Position numbers and translations under genes: made by a program. Shown one piece after another: positions 1 to 5,687 of a stretch of 11,647 bases of DNA. Source of the DNA: an uncultured Clostridia bacterium. GTDB lineage: Bacteria; Bacillota; Clostridia; UBA1381. The stretch lies in contig CALXSX010000061.1 in assembly GCA_944391265.1 (NCBI GenBank), forward strand, positions 1 to 11,647, read 5' to 3'. The notes under the pieces are model-generated. The model ran no database searches, was not told where the DNA came from, and was given only the letters and a program-made list of their open reading frames with translations. Within the stretch, counting starts at the first letter, position 1. Each line of letters starts with the position of its first letter.

Positions 1-288
1 CGCTGCCGACACCGCATAGCAGGCAAAAAATGAAGCCTCGCTCACCTTAGATTTAAAGCTTTGTCCCATCAAATTAACAGAAGCCGATATTGCAGCAAGG
101 CAGAAAAATAAAATAAGGTAATATGAAAGCTCCTGTATCTGTGAAGTTAGAATGTCGGTAATCCACGACAATATTCCTGAAGGTGAAAGCGAAAATTTGC
201 CGCTTTGAATGGCATCAAATGTTTCTGAAAACAACGGCTCGCTTTTTATCAGCGGCTCCGCCGCGCTGCTACAGAAGATTAACTGCAC
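1..288 (-). CDS. spoIIIAE: Stage III sporulation protein AE, N-terminal part (runs off window)
   Basis: This is the first 96 codons of SpoIIIAE, a polytopic membrane protein of the mother-cell complex (SpoIIIAA-AH) that joins SpoIIQ to form the feeding channel into the engulfed forespore. The frame is open to the window edge, and the rest of the gene lies beyond position 1. Residues about 11-54 are hydrophilic, with SPSGILSWITDIL near 36-47. A membrane segment follows at about 55-74 (LSYYLILFFCLAAISASVNL). The frame has a stop at 313-315. The best start is GTG at 286-288, because GGAGGTG (296-302) sits 7 bases upstream. The gene then overlaps the end of spoIIIAD by 20 bases. Family members I know begin with a signal-peptide-like hydrophobic stretch; here only a short one (VQLIFCSSAA) is seen. 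Identity rests on position in the operon and protein character. Confidence is high for the family and moderate for the start. Confidence 0.85.
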   Translation of the reverse strand, partial: MQLIFCSSAAEPLIKSEPLFSETFDAIQSGKFSLSPSGILSWITDILTSQIQELSYYLILFFCLAAISASVNLMGQSFKSKVSEASFFACYAVSAA

Positions 289-661
289 CGATACACACCT
301 CCAGAAAGCTTTTTATAATCGGCATGGAAAGAAACATTATGAAAAGCTTGCCTATCATTTCAAGCTTCGCTGATATTGCGCCCTGACCCGCGTCGCGGCA
401 AATCTCGCTTGAAAATTCAGTTATATAGGCAACACCTATTATTTTTAGCAACAGCGAAAAGTATTTTTCATCTACTCCGCTCATATCAACTATTTCACGT
501 ATCATATCAAACACACTGCCGCGTGCTGACACTGCGTACGCTATCAGCAGCATGCCCGTCGCTATACCGACAAATATTGCAAATTCAGGTTTGTAACCTT
601 TGAGCATTACGGAAAATACCGCTCCCGTCACCGCTATACCAACAATTTGAAAAATATTCAC
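269..661 (-). CDS. spoIIIAD: Stage III sporulation protein AD
   Basis: A 130-residue hydrophobic protein, close to the roughly 133 residues of the Bacillus subtilis protein. SpoIIIAD is an integral membrane part of the SpoIIIA-SpoIIQ complex needed for late SigG activity in the forespore. Hydrophobic segments lie near residues 3-20, 27-46, 68-80 and 103-128, with a conserved-looking core at KIIGVAYITEFSSEICRDAG (about 73-92). The start is GTG (659-661), with AGGAGGA (668-674) six bases upstream. That ribosome binding site overlaps the stop codon of spoIIIAC, so the two are probably translationally coupled. The 3' end overlaps the spoIIIAE start by 20 bases. Transcription is expected to be SigE-dependent from upstream of spoIIIAA, as in relatives. 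Confidence 0.95.
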   Translation of the reverse strand: MNIFQIVGIAVTGAVFSVMLKGYKPEFAIFVGIATGMLLIAYAVSARGSVFDMIREIVDMSGVDEKYFSLLLKIIGVAYITEFSSEICRDAGQGAISAKLEMIGKLFIMFLSMPIIKSFLEVCIGAVNLL

Positions 662-672
662 AAGGTGTCCTC

Positions 673-867
673 CTAAAGATCGAATATCTCTTTAACAAGG
701 TCGAACAGGTCACCTATCTGATTTACTATTATTACAAGCACCACAATAAGCCCGGCAATAGTTGTAAGCAGCGCCTGCTCCTCCCTGCCGGAACGCGAAA
801 GAAGCTGGTTAAGCACAGCTACGATTATTCCTATTCCGGCAACTCTGAAAATCAAGTCTACCTCCAT
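673..867 (-). CDS. spoIIIAC: Stage III sporulation protein AC
   Basis: A 64-residue membrane protein, the usual size for SpoIIIAC (about 65-68 residues). It has two hydrophobic segments, near residues 5-20 (IFRVAGIGIIVAVLNQ) and 32-50 (LLTTIAGLIVVLVIIVNQI), separated by a charged loop SRSGREEQA. It is a small partner of SpoIIIAD in the mother-cell membrane complex around the forespore. The ATG (865-867) has GGAGGTG (873-879) five bases upstream, lying just before the spoIIIAB stop (881-883). The stop TAG (673-675) is embedded in the spoIIIAD ribosome binding site. The tight packing implies one polycistronic message. Confidence 0.95.
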   Translation of the reverse strand: MEVDLIFRVAGIGIIVAVLNQLLSRSGREEQALLTTIAGLIVVLVIIVNQIGDLFDLVKEIFDL

Positions 868-880
868 TTGTGCACCTCCG

Positions 881-1381
881 TCAAAGCAGCATTAAAACAA
901 TAGTTACTCCTGCAAGCACAAAGCCCTGCATTATAATACCGCTCTTCTCCTTTTTGTCACGCTGAGCAAGTGCCGCCGCGCTGTCAATGAGGGAAATAGT
1001 GTGATCAATCCGCGAGATCTGATCGTTAATTTCACACTTTCCAAGCCCGTCGCCAAGTGACAGCACTGCGTTTTTCTCATTTTCTCCGAACCCGTATTCA
1101 GCCGCCGTTTTTTCCACTGCCTCAGAAAACGCTCGCGCCGCACCAAGCTCCGGTATTTTTTCGCCGCACAGTATAAAACACTTGTGAGAGTGTCTTTGAC
1201 CTATCTCAATAAAAGCTTCGGTAAGCGGAGTTTTCTTTAACAGCAGCTCGCTTTTGAGCTCGCATACGAGCCGCCGAAACTGCTCTATATTCCTGCACCT
1301 GCGTGCCAGAACAAACGCTCTGCCATATCCGAGCAGTGCAAATCCCGCAATTACGGCAGCCGCTCCTATAATTTTAAACAT
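881..1381 (-). CDS. spoIIIAB: Stage III sporulation protein AB
   Basis: A 166-residue protein, near the 171 residues of the B. subtilis homologue. SpoIIIAB is thought to act with the SpoIIIAA ATPase and resembles GspF-type platform proteins of secretion systems. It has a membrane segment at about 4-20 (IIGAAAVIAGFALLGYG), a charged helical middle (RRLVCELKSELLLKKTPLTEA, 36 onward), the motif SLGDGLGKCEINDQ (108-121), and a C-terminal membrane segment at 149-166. The frame stays open upstream into spoIIIAA, but the true start is the ATG at 1379-1381: GAGGAG lies just before it, and the protein then begins with the expected membrane anchor. The start overlaps the spoIIIAA stop by eight bases (1374-1381), which suggests coupled translation. 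Confidence 0.93.
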   Translation of the reverse strand: MFKIIGAAAVIAGFALLGYGRAFVLARRCRNIEQFRRLVCELKSELLLKKTPLTEAFIEIGQRHSHKCFILCGEKIPELGAARAFSEAVEKTAAEYGFGENEKNAVLSLGDGLGKCEINDQISRIDHTISLIDSAAALAQRDKKEKSGIIMQGFVLAGVTIVLMLL

Positions 1382-2273
1382 ATACAAGCTCCTCAAAAGT
1401 ACCGGCGCCATGCCTGTCCGACAAAGACACAACGCATTTAAAGCACGCCAAAAGCTCCTTCGGAATATCACACCGCCAGTCTCCGGCATGAGCAGTTGCA
1501 AGAACGCCCACGCCGCATTTTGCAGCGTCATAAATGGCAGCTGTATCAGAGCTTCCTATTTCATCAACCGCAATCATCTGCGGAGACATTGAACGTATCA
1601 TCACTTCCATACCCTTTATCTTAGGGCACATGCTGAAAACGTCAGTATTGATTCCAAGATCAAAGCCGTCCTCGCCGCCCCCGCACGCCGCAAGCTCACC
1701 CCTTTCATCAACGACGCTGACGCTTATTCCGGAGTTCGACAGACTGCGTATCAGGTCACGCAGAAATGTCGTTTTCCCGCATCCGGGAAGTGAGACAATA
1801 AGCGTGCTTTTAGGCGCACCTCCATTATATACAGCGTCAAACGCCTTGTCCGCGGCGCCGATAATCTCATGTGCAAATCTAAAGTTAAGTCCGCATATGT
1901 CCGAAACGTATCCTCCGTCTGGAGTCATTGTTCCGCATATCCCTATCCTGTTTCCCCCTGCGGCGCTGATGTATCCGTTTTTTATCTGGTCCTGACACGA
2001 ATACACGCTTGATGACGTAAGAAACTCTACTGCCTCCTCTATGTCGCGGCTCGTTGTTATGAGCGGATTTTTAAGCGAGGTCGAGATTTTACCGCTTTTC
2101 GACATATATTGCTTTGAATCGGCTGTGCAGACACAAACCGGTTTCCCGCGGCGAAGCCTTACCTCCGTTATGCTGTCGGTGTCAATCCCGTAAAAATACC
2201 GTCTTATCCTCAGCGGCAATAGCTCCGTTACACCGCTCCGCCTCAGTTCATAATCCTGTGTGCATATAAACAT
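1374..2273 (-). CDS. spoIIIAA: Stage III sporulation protein AA (secretion-type ATPase)
   Basis: A 299-residue RecA-like ATPase, close to the family length of about 305. It is the cytoplasmic energy-providing component of the SpoIIIA complex and is related to secretion ATPases. The N-terminal domain includes TEVRLRRGKP (36-45) and GNRIGICGT (107-115). The P-loop is SLPGCGKTT (161-169), with serine where the classical pattern has its first glycine. VDERGELA follows at 188-195, and the Walker B strand is MIAVDEIG (233-240). A conserved TAHAGD lies at 260-265. The ATG (2271-2273) is preceded by AAAGGGAG about ten bases upstream. It is the first gene of the operon. A possible SigE promoter lies 39-66 bases upstream of the start. 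Confidence 0.96.
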   Translation of the reverse strand: MFICTQDYELRRSGVTELLPLRIRRYFYGIDTDSITEVRLRRGKPVCVCTADSKQYMSKSGKISTSLKNPLITTSRDIEEAVEFLTSSSVYSCQDQIKNGYISAAGGNRIGICGTMTPDGGYVSDICGLNFRFAHEIIGAADKAFDAVYNGGAPKSTLIVSLPGCGKTTFLRDLIRSLSNSGISVSVVDERGELAACGGGEDGFDLGINTDVFSMCPKIKGMEVMIRSMSPQMIAVDEIGSSDTAAIYDAAKCGVGVLATAHAGDWRCDIPKELLACFKCVVSLSDRHGAGTFEELVYV

Positions 2274-2311
2274 TTTTGCATTACTCCCTTTCTCGATTCG
2301 TTTTATACTTC

Positions 2312-2338
2312 ATTGTATTACAGCTCTTTAAAATTTAG
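2312..2338 (-). promoter_or_regulatory. Possible SigE promoter of the spoIIIA operon
   Basis: On the minus strand, AATACAAT (2312-2319) matches the SigE -10 consensus CATACAAT at 7 of 8 positions. A looser -35-like CTAAATT lies at 2332-2338, with a 12-base spacer, slightly short for SigE. Transcription would begin near 2305, about 32 bases before spoIIIAA. B. subtilis spoIIIA is known to be SigE-controlled. The -10 match is seen in the sequence; the assignment is inference. Confidence 0.4.
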
Positions 2339-2421
2339 AACAACCTGTCCCTATTTAAGCTGTTATTCAAATTGCATAATTTTATTTTTCTTTTCCGGTT
2401 TTTTATTTACACTAAAAAGTA

Positions 2422-2449
2422 TTGACAAAATTGAATTTAATGGTATAAT
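2422..2449 (+). promoter_or_regulatory. SigA promoter of glnN
   Basis: A perfect -35 TTGACA (2422-2427) and a perfect -10 TATAAT (2444-2449) are separated by 16 bases. TG at 2441-2442 makes it also an extended -10 promoter. Transcription should start near 2456, giving a leader of about 144 bases before the glnN start codon. So near-consensus a promoter would be expected to need downstream restraint, which fits the palindrome and hairpins that follow it. Confidence 0.85.
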
Positions 2450-2451
2450 AG

Positions 2452-2480
2452 TATTTGTAAATGAGTTTGTTTTACAAATA
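2452..2480 (+). promoter_or_regulatory. Inverted repeat over the glnN transcription start (candidate operator)
   Basis: A perfect 10-base inverted repeat, TATTTGTAAA (2452-2461) and TTTACAAATA (2471-2480), is separated by nine bases. It begins two bases after the -10 box and covers the predicted start site, so it fits a repressor operator better than an RNA hairpin, since part of the left arm would not be transcribed. It contains TGTAA-N11-TTACA, reminiscent of the GlnR/TnrA site TGTNA-N7-TNACA but four bases longer in the spacer. The regulator is unknown. Confidence 0.55.
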
Positions 2481-2506
2481 AGGACAGCTTAATATTTTGC
2501 TGAGAC

Positions 2507-2551
2507 AAAGGTGTTTTATATTTATGAAATAGATATAGAATGCCTTTTTTT
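2507..2551 (+). terminator. Terminator-like hairpin in the glnN leader (candidate attenuator)
   Basis: Bases 2507-2524 pair with 2530-2547 in an uninterrupted 18-base-pair stem (four G-U pairs) around a five-base loop (TGAAA). The 3' arm runs into a tract of seven T (2545-2551). The stem is A/U-rich, with two G-C pairs near the base. Lying between a strong promoter and the gene, it could act as a regulated terminator. Two weaker hairpins flank it: CAGC/GCTG (2485-2502) and a CGCA/TGCG mini-hairpin (2563-2573). No clear antiterminator was found, and it matches no riboswitch class that I recognise. Confidence 0.5.
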
Positions 2552-2599
2552 AAATATTACGGCGCATTTTGCGTTACTTAAATTATAGGAGGTATGTTT

Positions 2600-4678
2600 A
2601 TGGAAACAGTAGCTGATATTTTTGGCAGCAAGGTGTTTAACCTTACAACTATGAAAGCAAGGCTGCCTAAGGAGACTTACAAGTCACTTGTTGAAACAAT
2701 CAGGAAAGGCACAAAGCTCGATCCGGGCGTAGCTGAGGTTGTTGCAAACGCTATGAAGGACTGGGCTATTGAGAACGGATGTACTCATTACACGCATTGG
2801 TTCCAGCCGATGACCGGTGTTACGGCAGAAAAGCATGATTCGTTTATCTGCCCTACCGATGACGGAAGAGTTGTAATGGAGTTTTCCGGCAAGGAGCTCG
2901 TTATGGGCGAGCCGGACGCGTCAAGCTTTCCGTCCGGCGGACTGAGAGCGACATTTGAGGCAAGAGGATATACGGCATGGGATCCTACGTCATATGCTTT
3001 TATAAAAGATAAAACGCTTTGTATTCCTACAACATTTTTCTCATATTCAGGAGAAGTTCTTGACAAGAAAACTCCGCTTCTTCGTTCCATGGAAGCTGTA
3101 AACAAACAGGCTCAGAGAGTTCTCAAATACTTCAACATCGAGACGGAGCGCGTAGTTTCTTACGTTGGTCCTGAGCAGGAATACTTCCTCACCGATGCAG
3201 AGCTCTACAAGAAAAGAAAAGACCTTATGATGACGGGAAGAACGCTGTTCGGTGCTCCGCCGGCAAAAGGTCAGGAACTCGAGGATCACTATTTCGGTCA
3301 GATAAAGGACAGAGTTGCCGCATTTATGAAGGATGTTGATGAGGAGCTTTGGAAGCTTGGCGTGCTTGCCAAGACAAAGCACAATGAGGTTGCACCGGCT
3401 CAGCACGAAATTGCGCCCATATTCTCTACGTCAAACATCGGCAGCGACCATAATCAGCTTACGATGGAAATTCTAAAAAGGGTAGCAGCTCACCACGGCC
3501 TCGTATGTCTGCTTCATGAAAAGCCGTACGAAGGAATAAACGGTTCCGGCAAGCATAACAACTGGTCTCTTGGTACAGCTGAGGGTCTTAACCTTTTCAA
3601 GCCGGGTAAAAAGCCGATTGAAAACAAGATGTTCCTGATATTTTTGTCAGCAGTTATAAAGGCTGTAGACGAATATGCAACTCTTCTGAGAGTAGCAGTA
3701 GCGACTGCCGGGAACGACCACAGGCTCGGCGCTAACGAGGCTCCTCCTGCAATTGTTTCGATATTCCTCGGCACCGATCTCACCAATGTGCTCACAGCCA
3801 TCAAAAATGGCGAAAAATCAACTGACAACGCAACACCTTTTCTTGAAACCGGAGTTGACTCTCTTCCGACGCTAAGAAAGGATTCAACTGACAGAAACAG
3901 AACCTCCCCGTTCGCATTTACCGGTAACAGATTTGAGTTCAGGATGCCGGGCTCCGCGCAGTCAATCTCGGGAATCAACATAATCATTAACACTATTGTT
4001 GCAGACGCTTTGTGCGACTTTGCAGACGAGCTCGATAAGGCTGATGATAAGGACAAATGCATAGATGAGATTATCAGGAACACTATTAAAGACCATGAGC
4101 GAATCATATTCAACGGAAACGGCTACTCAGAAGAATGGGTTGAGGAAGCGGCAAGGAGAGGTCTGCCGAACCTTAAGACAACAGCTGACGCTCTGCCGGA
4201 ATTTGTGTCTGAAAAATCTATAAACCTCTTCGCAAAGCACGGTGTATTCTCGCCGATAGAGGTGCAGTCAAGATATGAGATACTCATTGAAGACTACACA
4301 AAAATACTTCATATCGAGATGCTTACAATGCTCGAGATAGCGCAGCAGGAGATTACCCCTGCCTGCATAAGCTATGCAAACAGTCTGGCAGAAGGAATAA
4401 GTGTTAAAAAATCGCTGAACATCGAAGTGCCCAGCGAAGTAGCGGTACTCAAAACAATTTCTGATGGTACTGAAAAACTCATTGAAAAGACAAAAGAGCT
4501 TAAGGAAATCTCAAAGACGATTCCGGAAGATGATGCACTTGAAACTGCTCAGTATTACAAGAACACGGTTATTCCTTGCATGAATGAGCTTAGGGCTGTG
4601 GCAGATTCTTTGGAAACTGTTGTTTCAAAGGATTATTGGCCATTCCCGACATACACAGACCTTCTTTACAGAATATAA
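2600..4678 (+). CDS. glnN: Glutamine synthetase type III
   Basis: A 692-residue type III glutamine synthetase, a cytoplasmic enzyme that makes glutamine from glutamate, ammonia and ATP. The length (about 700) separates it from the roughly 450-residue type I enzymes. Family motifs in order are FPSGGLRATFEARGYTAWD (110-128), VGPEQEYF (189-196), HNEVAPAQHEIAPIF (261-275), NGSGKHNNWS (314-323), GNDHRLGANEAPPA (371-384) and DRNRTSPFAFTGNRFEFR (431-448). These contain the expected metal-, glutamate- and ATP-binding residues. Two in-frame ATGs occur. AGGAGG (2587-2592) is only one base from the first (2594) but seven from the second (2600), so 2600 is the start. The gene is transcribed alone, from a strong promoter through a structured leader to a strong terminator. 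No nitrogen regulator or ammonium transporter gene is adjacent. Confidence 0.97.
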   Translation: METVADIFGSKVFNLTTMKARLPKETYKSLVETIRKGTKLDPGVAEVVANAMKDWAIENGCTHYTHWFQPMTGVTAEKHDSFICPTDDGRVVMEFSGKELVMGEPDASSFPSGGLRATFEARGYTAWDPTSYAFIKDKTLCIPTTFFSYSGEVLDKKTPLLRSMEAVNKQAQRVLKYFNIETERVVSYVGPEQEYFLTDAELYKKRKDLMMTGRTLFGAPPAKGQELEDHYFGQIKDRVAAFMKDVDEELWKLGVLAKTKHNEVAPAQHEIAPIFSTSNIGSDHNQLTMEILKRVAAHHGLVCLLHEKPYEGINGSGKHNNWSLGTAEGLNLFKPGKKPIENKMFLIFLSAVIKAVDEYATLLRVAVATAGNDHRLGANEAPPAIVSIFLGTDLTNVLTAIKNGEKSTDNATPFLETGVDSLPTLRKDSTDRNRTSPFAFTGNRFEFRMPGSAQSISGINIIINTIVADALCDFADELDKADDKDKCIDEIIRNTIKDHERIIFNGNGYSEEWVEEAARRGLPNLKTTADALPEFVSEKSINLFAKHGVFSPIEVQSRYEILIEDYTKILHIEMLTMLEIAQQEITPACISYANSLAEGISVKKSLNIEVPSEVAVLKTISDGTEKLIEKTKELKEISKTIPEDDALETAQYYKNTVIPCMNELRAVADSLETVVSKDYWPFPTYTDLLYRI

Positions 4679-4696
4679 ATTGCATAAGCTAAGAAC

Positions 4697-4734
4697 GGGT
4701 GCTTAAAACCAAAAGGTTTTAAGCACCCATTTTT
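4697..4734 (+). terminator. Intrinsic terminator of glnN
   Basis: A perfect 14-base-pair stem, GGGTGCTTAAAACC (4697-4710) and GGTTTTAAGCACCC (4715-4728), with an AAAA loop, is followed by ATTTTT. It lies 18 bases after the glnN stop. The minus-strand side lacks a T-tract, so it should not stop transcripts coming from cobO. Confidence 0.95.
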
Positions 4735-4885
4735 AATACAGCAAGAAAATCACACGCATGCAATGCAAGGCAATTATGCAATTTTTACAAAGAATACAAT
4801 ACAGCGACAATAGCTCCGCTATATTGTTATTCCCTGACACCGCTTCTTGATGTCTGCTGCTATCTCAAAGTTTTTAATATATTCA

Positions 4886-5419
4886 TCATTTCTCTATCCC
4901 TTCCCTTGCAGGTATGCCTTTATCAAACGGGTGTTTTATTTTTTTCATCTCCGTCACGTAATCAGCCAATTCCAACAGCTCAGGCGAAGGATTTCTGCCG
5001 GTCAGCACAACCTCAAGACCAGACGGCTTGTTTTCTAAAAGACCTATAAGCTCATCTTCGCAAAGCGTACCTGTACATACTGCGCCAAGAGCTTCATCAA
5101 GCACAAGCAAATCGGTCCCTTCTTCGTCTGCATCCGCAAACAATCGCCTTAGTGCAGATGTCTGCGCGTCCTTACACTGCGCCTTTTCGTCTTCGGTCAT
5201 CTCAAACGTAAACTTTTTTGCAGCATAGCAGATTTTAACGCTTATGTTCTCTATTTTTTCAAGTGTCTTTATCTCAGAGCTTGTCCCTGTTTTCAAAAAC
5301 TGAGCAAACACGATTTTAAGTCCGGCACCTGCCGCTCTGACGGCAAGCCCAACTGCCGCACTTGTTTTTCCCTTTCCGTCGCCGCAGTAAATATGCGTCA
5401 ATCCAAGTTCTTTTTTCAT
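4886..5419 (-). CDS. cobO: Cob(I)alamin / corrinoid adenosyltransferase, CobO/BtuR type
   Basis: A 177-residue member of the CobO/BtuR/CobA family, which transfers the adenosyl group of ATP to cobalt in corrinoids (de novo synthesis or salvage). The P-loop is GDGKGKTSAA (13-22), the family's GxGKGKTTAA with serine replacing one threonine. VLDEALGAVCTGTL (106-119) is the Walker B region. VVLTGRNPSPELLELADYVTEM begins at 137, and HPFDKGIPAREGIE (163-176) is the typical tail. The ATG (5417-5419) has GAGGAG/GAGAGG close upstream. The start overlaps by four bases (ATGA) the stop of the C-terminal cobQ remnant, so cobO was once coupled to cobQ. It appears intact. No B12 riboswitch and no convincing promoter was recognised upstream; a weak TTCGCA-N17-TATATA is the best candidate. 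Confidence 0.93.
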   Translation of the reverse strand: MKKELGLTHIYCGDGKGKTSAAVGLAVRAAGAGLKIVFAQFLKTGTSSEIKTLEKIENISVKICYAAKKFTFEMTEDEKAQCKDAQTSALRRLFADADEEGTDLLVLDEALGAVCTGTLCEDELIGLLENKPSGLEVVLTGRNPSPELLELADYVTEMKKIKHPFDKGIPAREGIEK

Positions 5420-5624
5420 TTTCCTCTCCTCATAACTGAATATATATAATCCATATCAAGACATTTGCGAATGCTGCCAGCCAAAATATCGTACTGCTCC
5501 TGCTTGTAAGCATCAATATCAAAGGCTTTTACATCGTCTGCATTCATTCACGTGTTTCATGCCGCTTATCCGTTTAATATGTCATCGGCTTGAAAAGTAT
5601 AGGATTCATTCTGAAATCGGGGCA
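5416..5624 (-). pseudogene. cobQ: Remnant of cobyric acid synthase gene (large internal deletion)
   Basis: Two short pieces match different parts of CobQ/CbiP, the enzyme that amidates adenosylcobyrinic acid a,c-diamide, normally about 500 residues. Piece one (5577-5624) reads CPDFRMNPILFKPMT, matching the family's N-terminal block PDVRMNPILLKPT (near residue 80-95). It ends at a TAA (5574-5576). Piece two (5416-5547, up to 43 residues) includes KAFDIDAYKQEQYDILAG and LDMDYIYSVM, matching the extreme C-terminus, where CbiP proteins have a (Q)[21 protein letters not shown]-like end. The pieces are in different frames, and everything between them (about 380 residues) is missing. The N-terminal P-loop region is also gone; the glmS terminator abuts it. 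The order matches a cobQ-cobO operon. Family matches are from memory, not from a search. Confidence 0.75.
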
Positions 5625-5628
5625 TATA

Positions 5629-5677
5629 TTAAAAAATCAAAATAGGGAGCAAAAAACTTAATCTTTTGCTCCCTATT
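5629..5677 (-). terminator. Intrinsic terminator of glmS
   Basis: On the minus strand a perfect 14-base-pair stem, AATAGGGAGCAAAA (5664-5677) and TTTTGCTCCCTATT (5641-5654), with a nine-base loop, is followed by TTGATTTTTT. It begins about ten bases after the glmS stop. It should insulate cobO from glmS transcription. Confidence 0.92.
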
Positions 5678-5687
5678 ACAGCTAAAT

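Noticed and set aside
2452..2480. Canonical GlnR/TnrA operator upstream of glnN.
   Set aside because: The half-sites agree but the spacer is 11 bases, not 7, so the consensus is not met; reported only as an unassigned palindrome.
2456..2599. Known glutamine riboswitch or ANTAR two-hairpin element in the glnN leader.
   Set aside because: The glnA and downstream-peptide glutamine motifs are known from cyanobacteria and their cores are not visible. The hairpins here lack the paired six-base loops expected for ANTAR targets.
3514..4113. A 199-codon minus-strand open frame inside glnN.
   Set aside because: It lies antisense to conserved catalytic blocks of glutamine synthetase and has no family resemblance.
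2369..4784. A 13-base sequence AAATTGCATAATT (2369-2381) recurs inverted at 4772-4784, flanking glnN, with a third partial copy ATTGCATAA at 4679-4687.
   Set aside because: With about 1.3e8 possible pairings in a window this size and 4^13 of about 6.7e7, one or two such matches are expected by chance, more in A/T-rich DNA. There is no transposase, no target duplication and no foreign composition.
4801..4835. Terminator for cobO from the ACAATAGC / GCTATATTGT inverted repeat.
   Set aside because: The stem is imperfect (two-base bulge) and no T-tract follows on the minus strand.
5416..5547. The 43-codon frame beginning ATG at 5545-5547 as a real small gene upstream of cobO.
   Set aside because: No ribosome binding site was seen, and its sequence reads as the C-terminus of CobQ; a remnant explains it better.
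5420..5640. Cobalamin riboswitch upstream of cobO.
   Set aside because: No B12-box-like core was seen, and the stretch is explained by the cobQ remnant and the glmS terminator.
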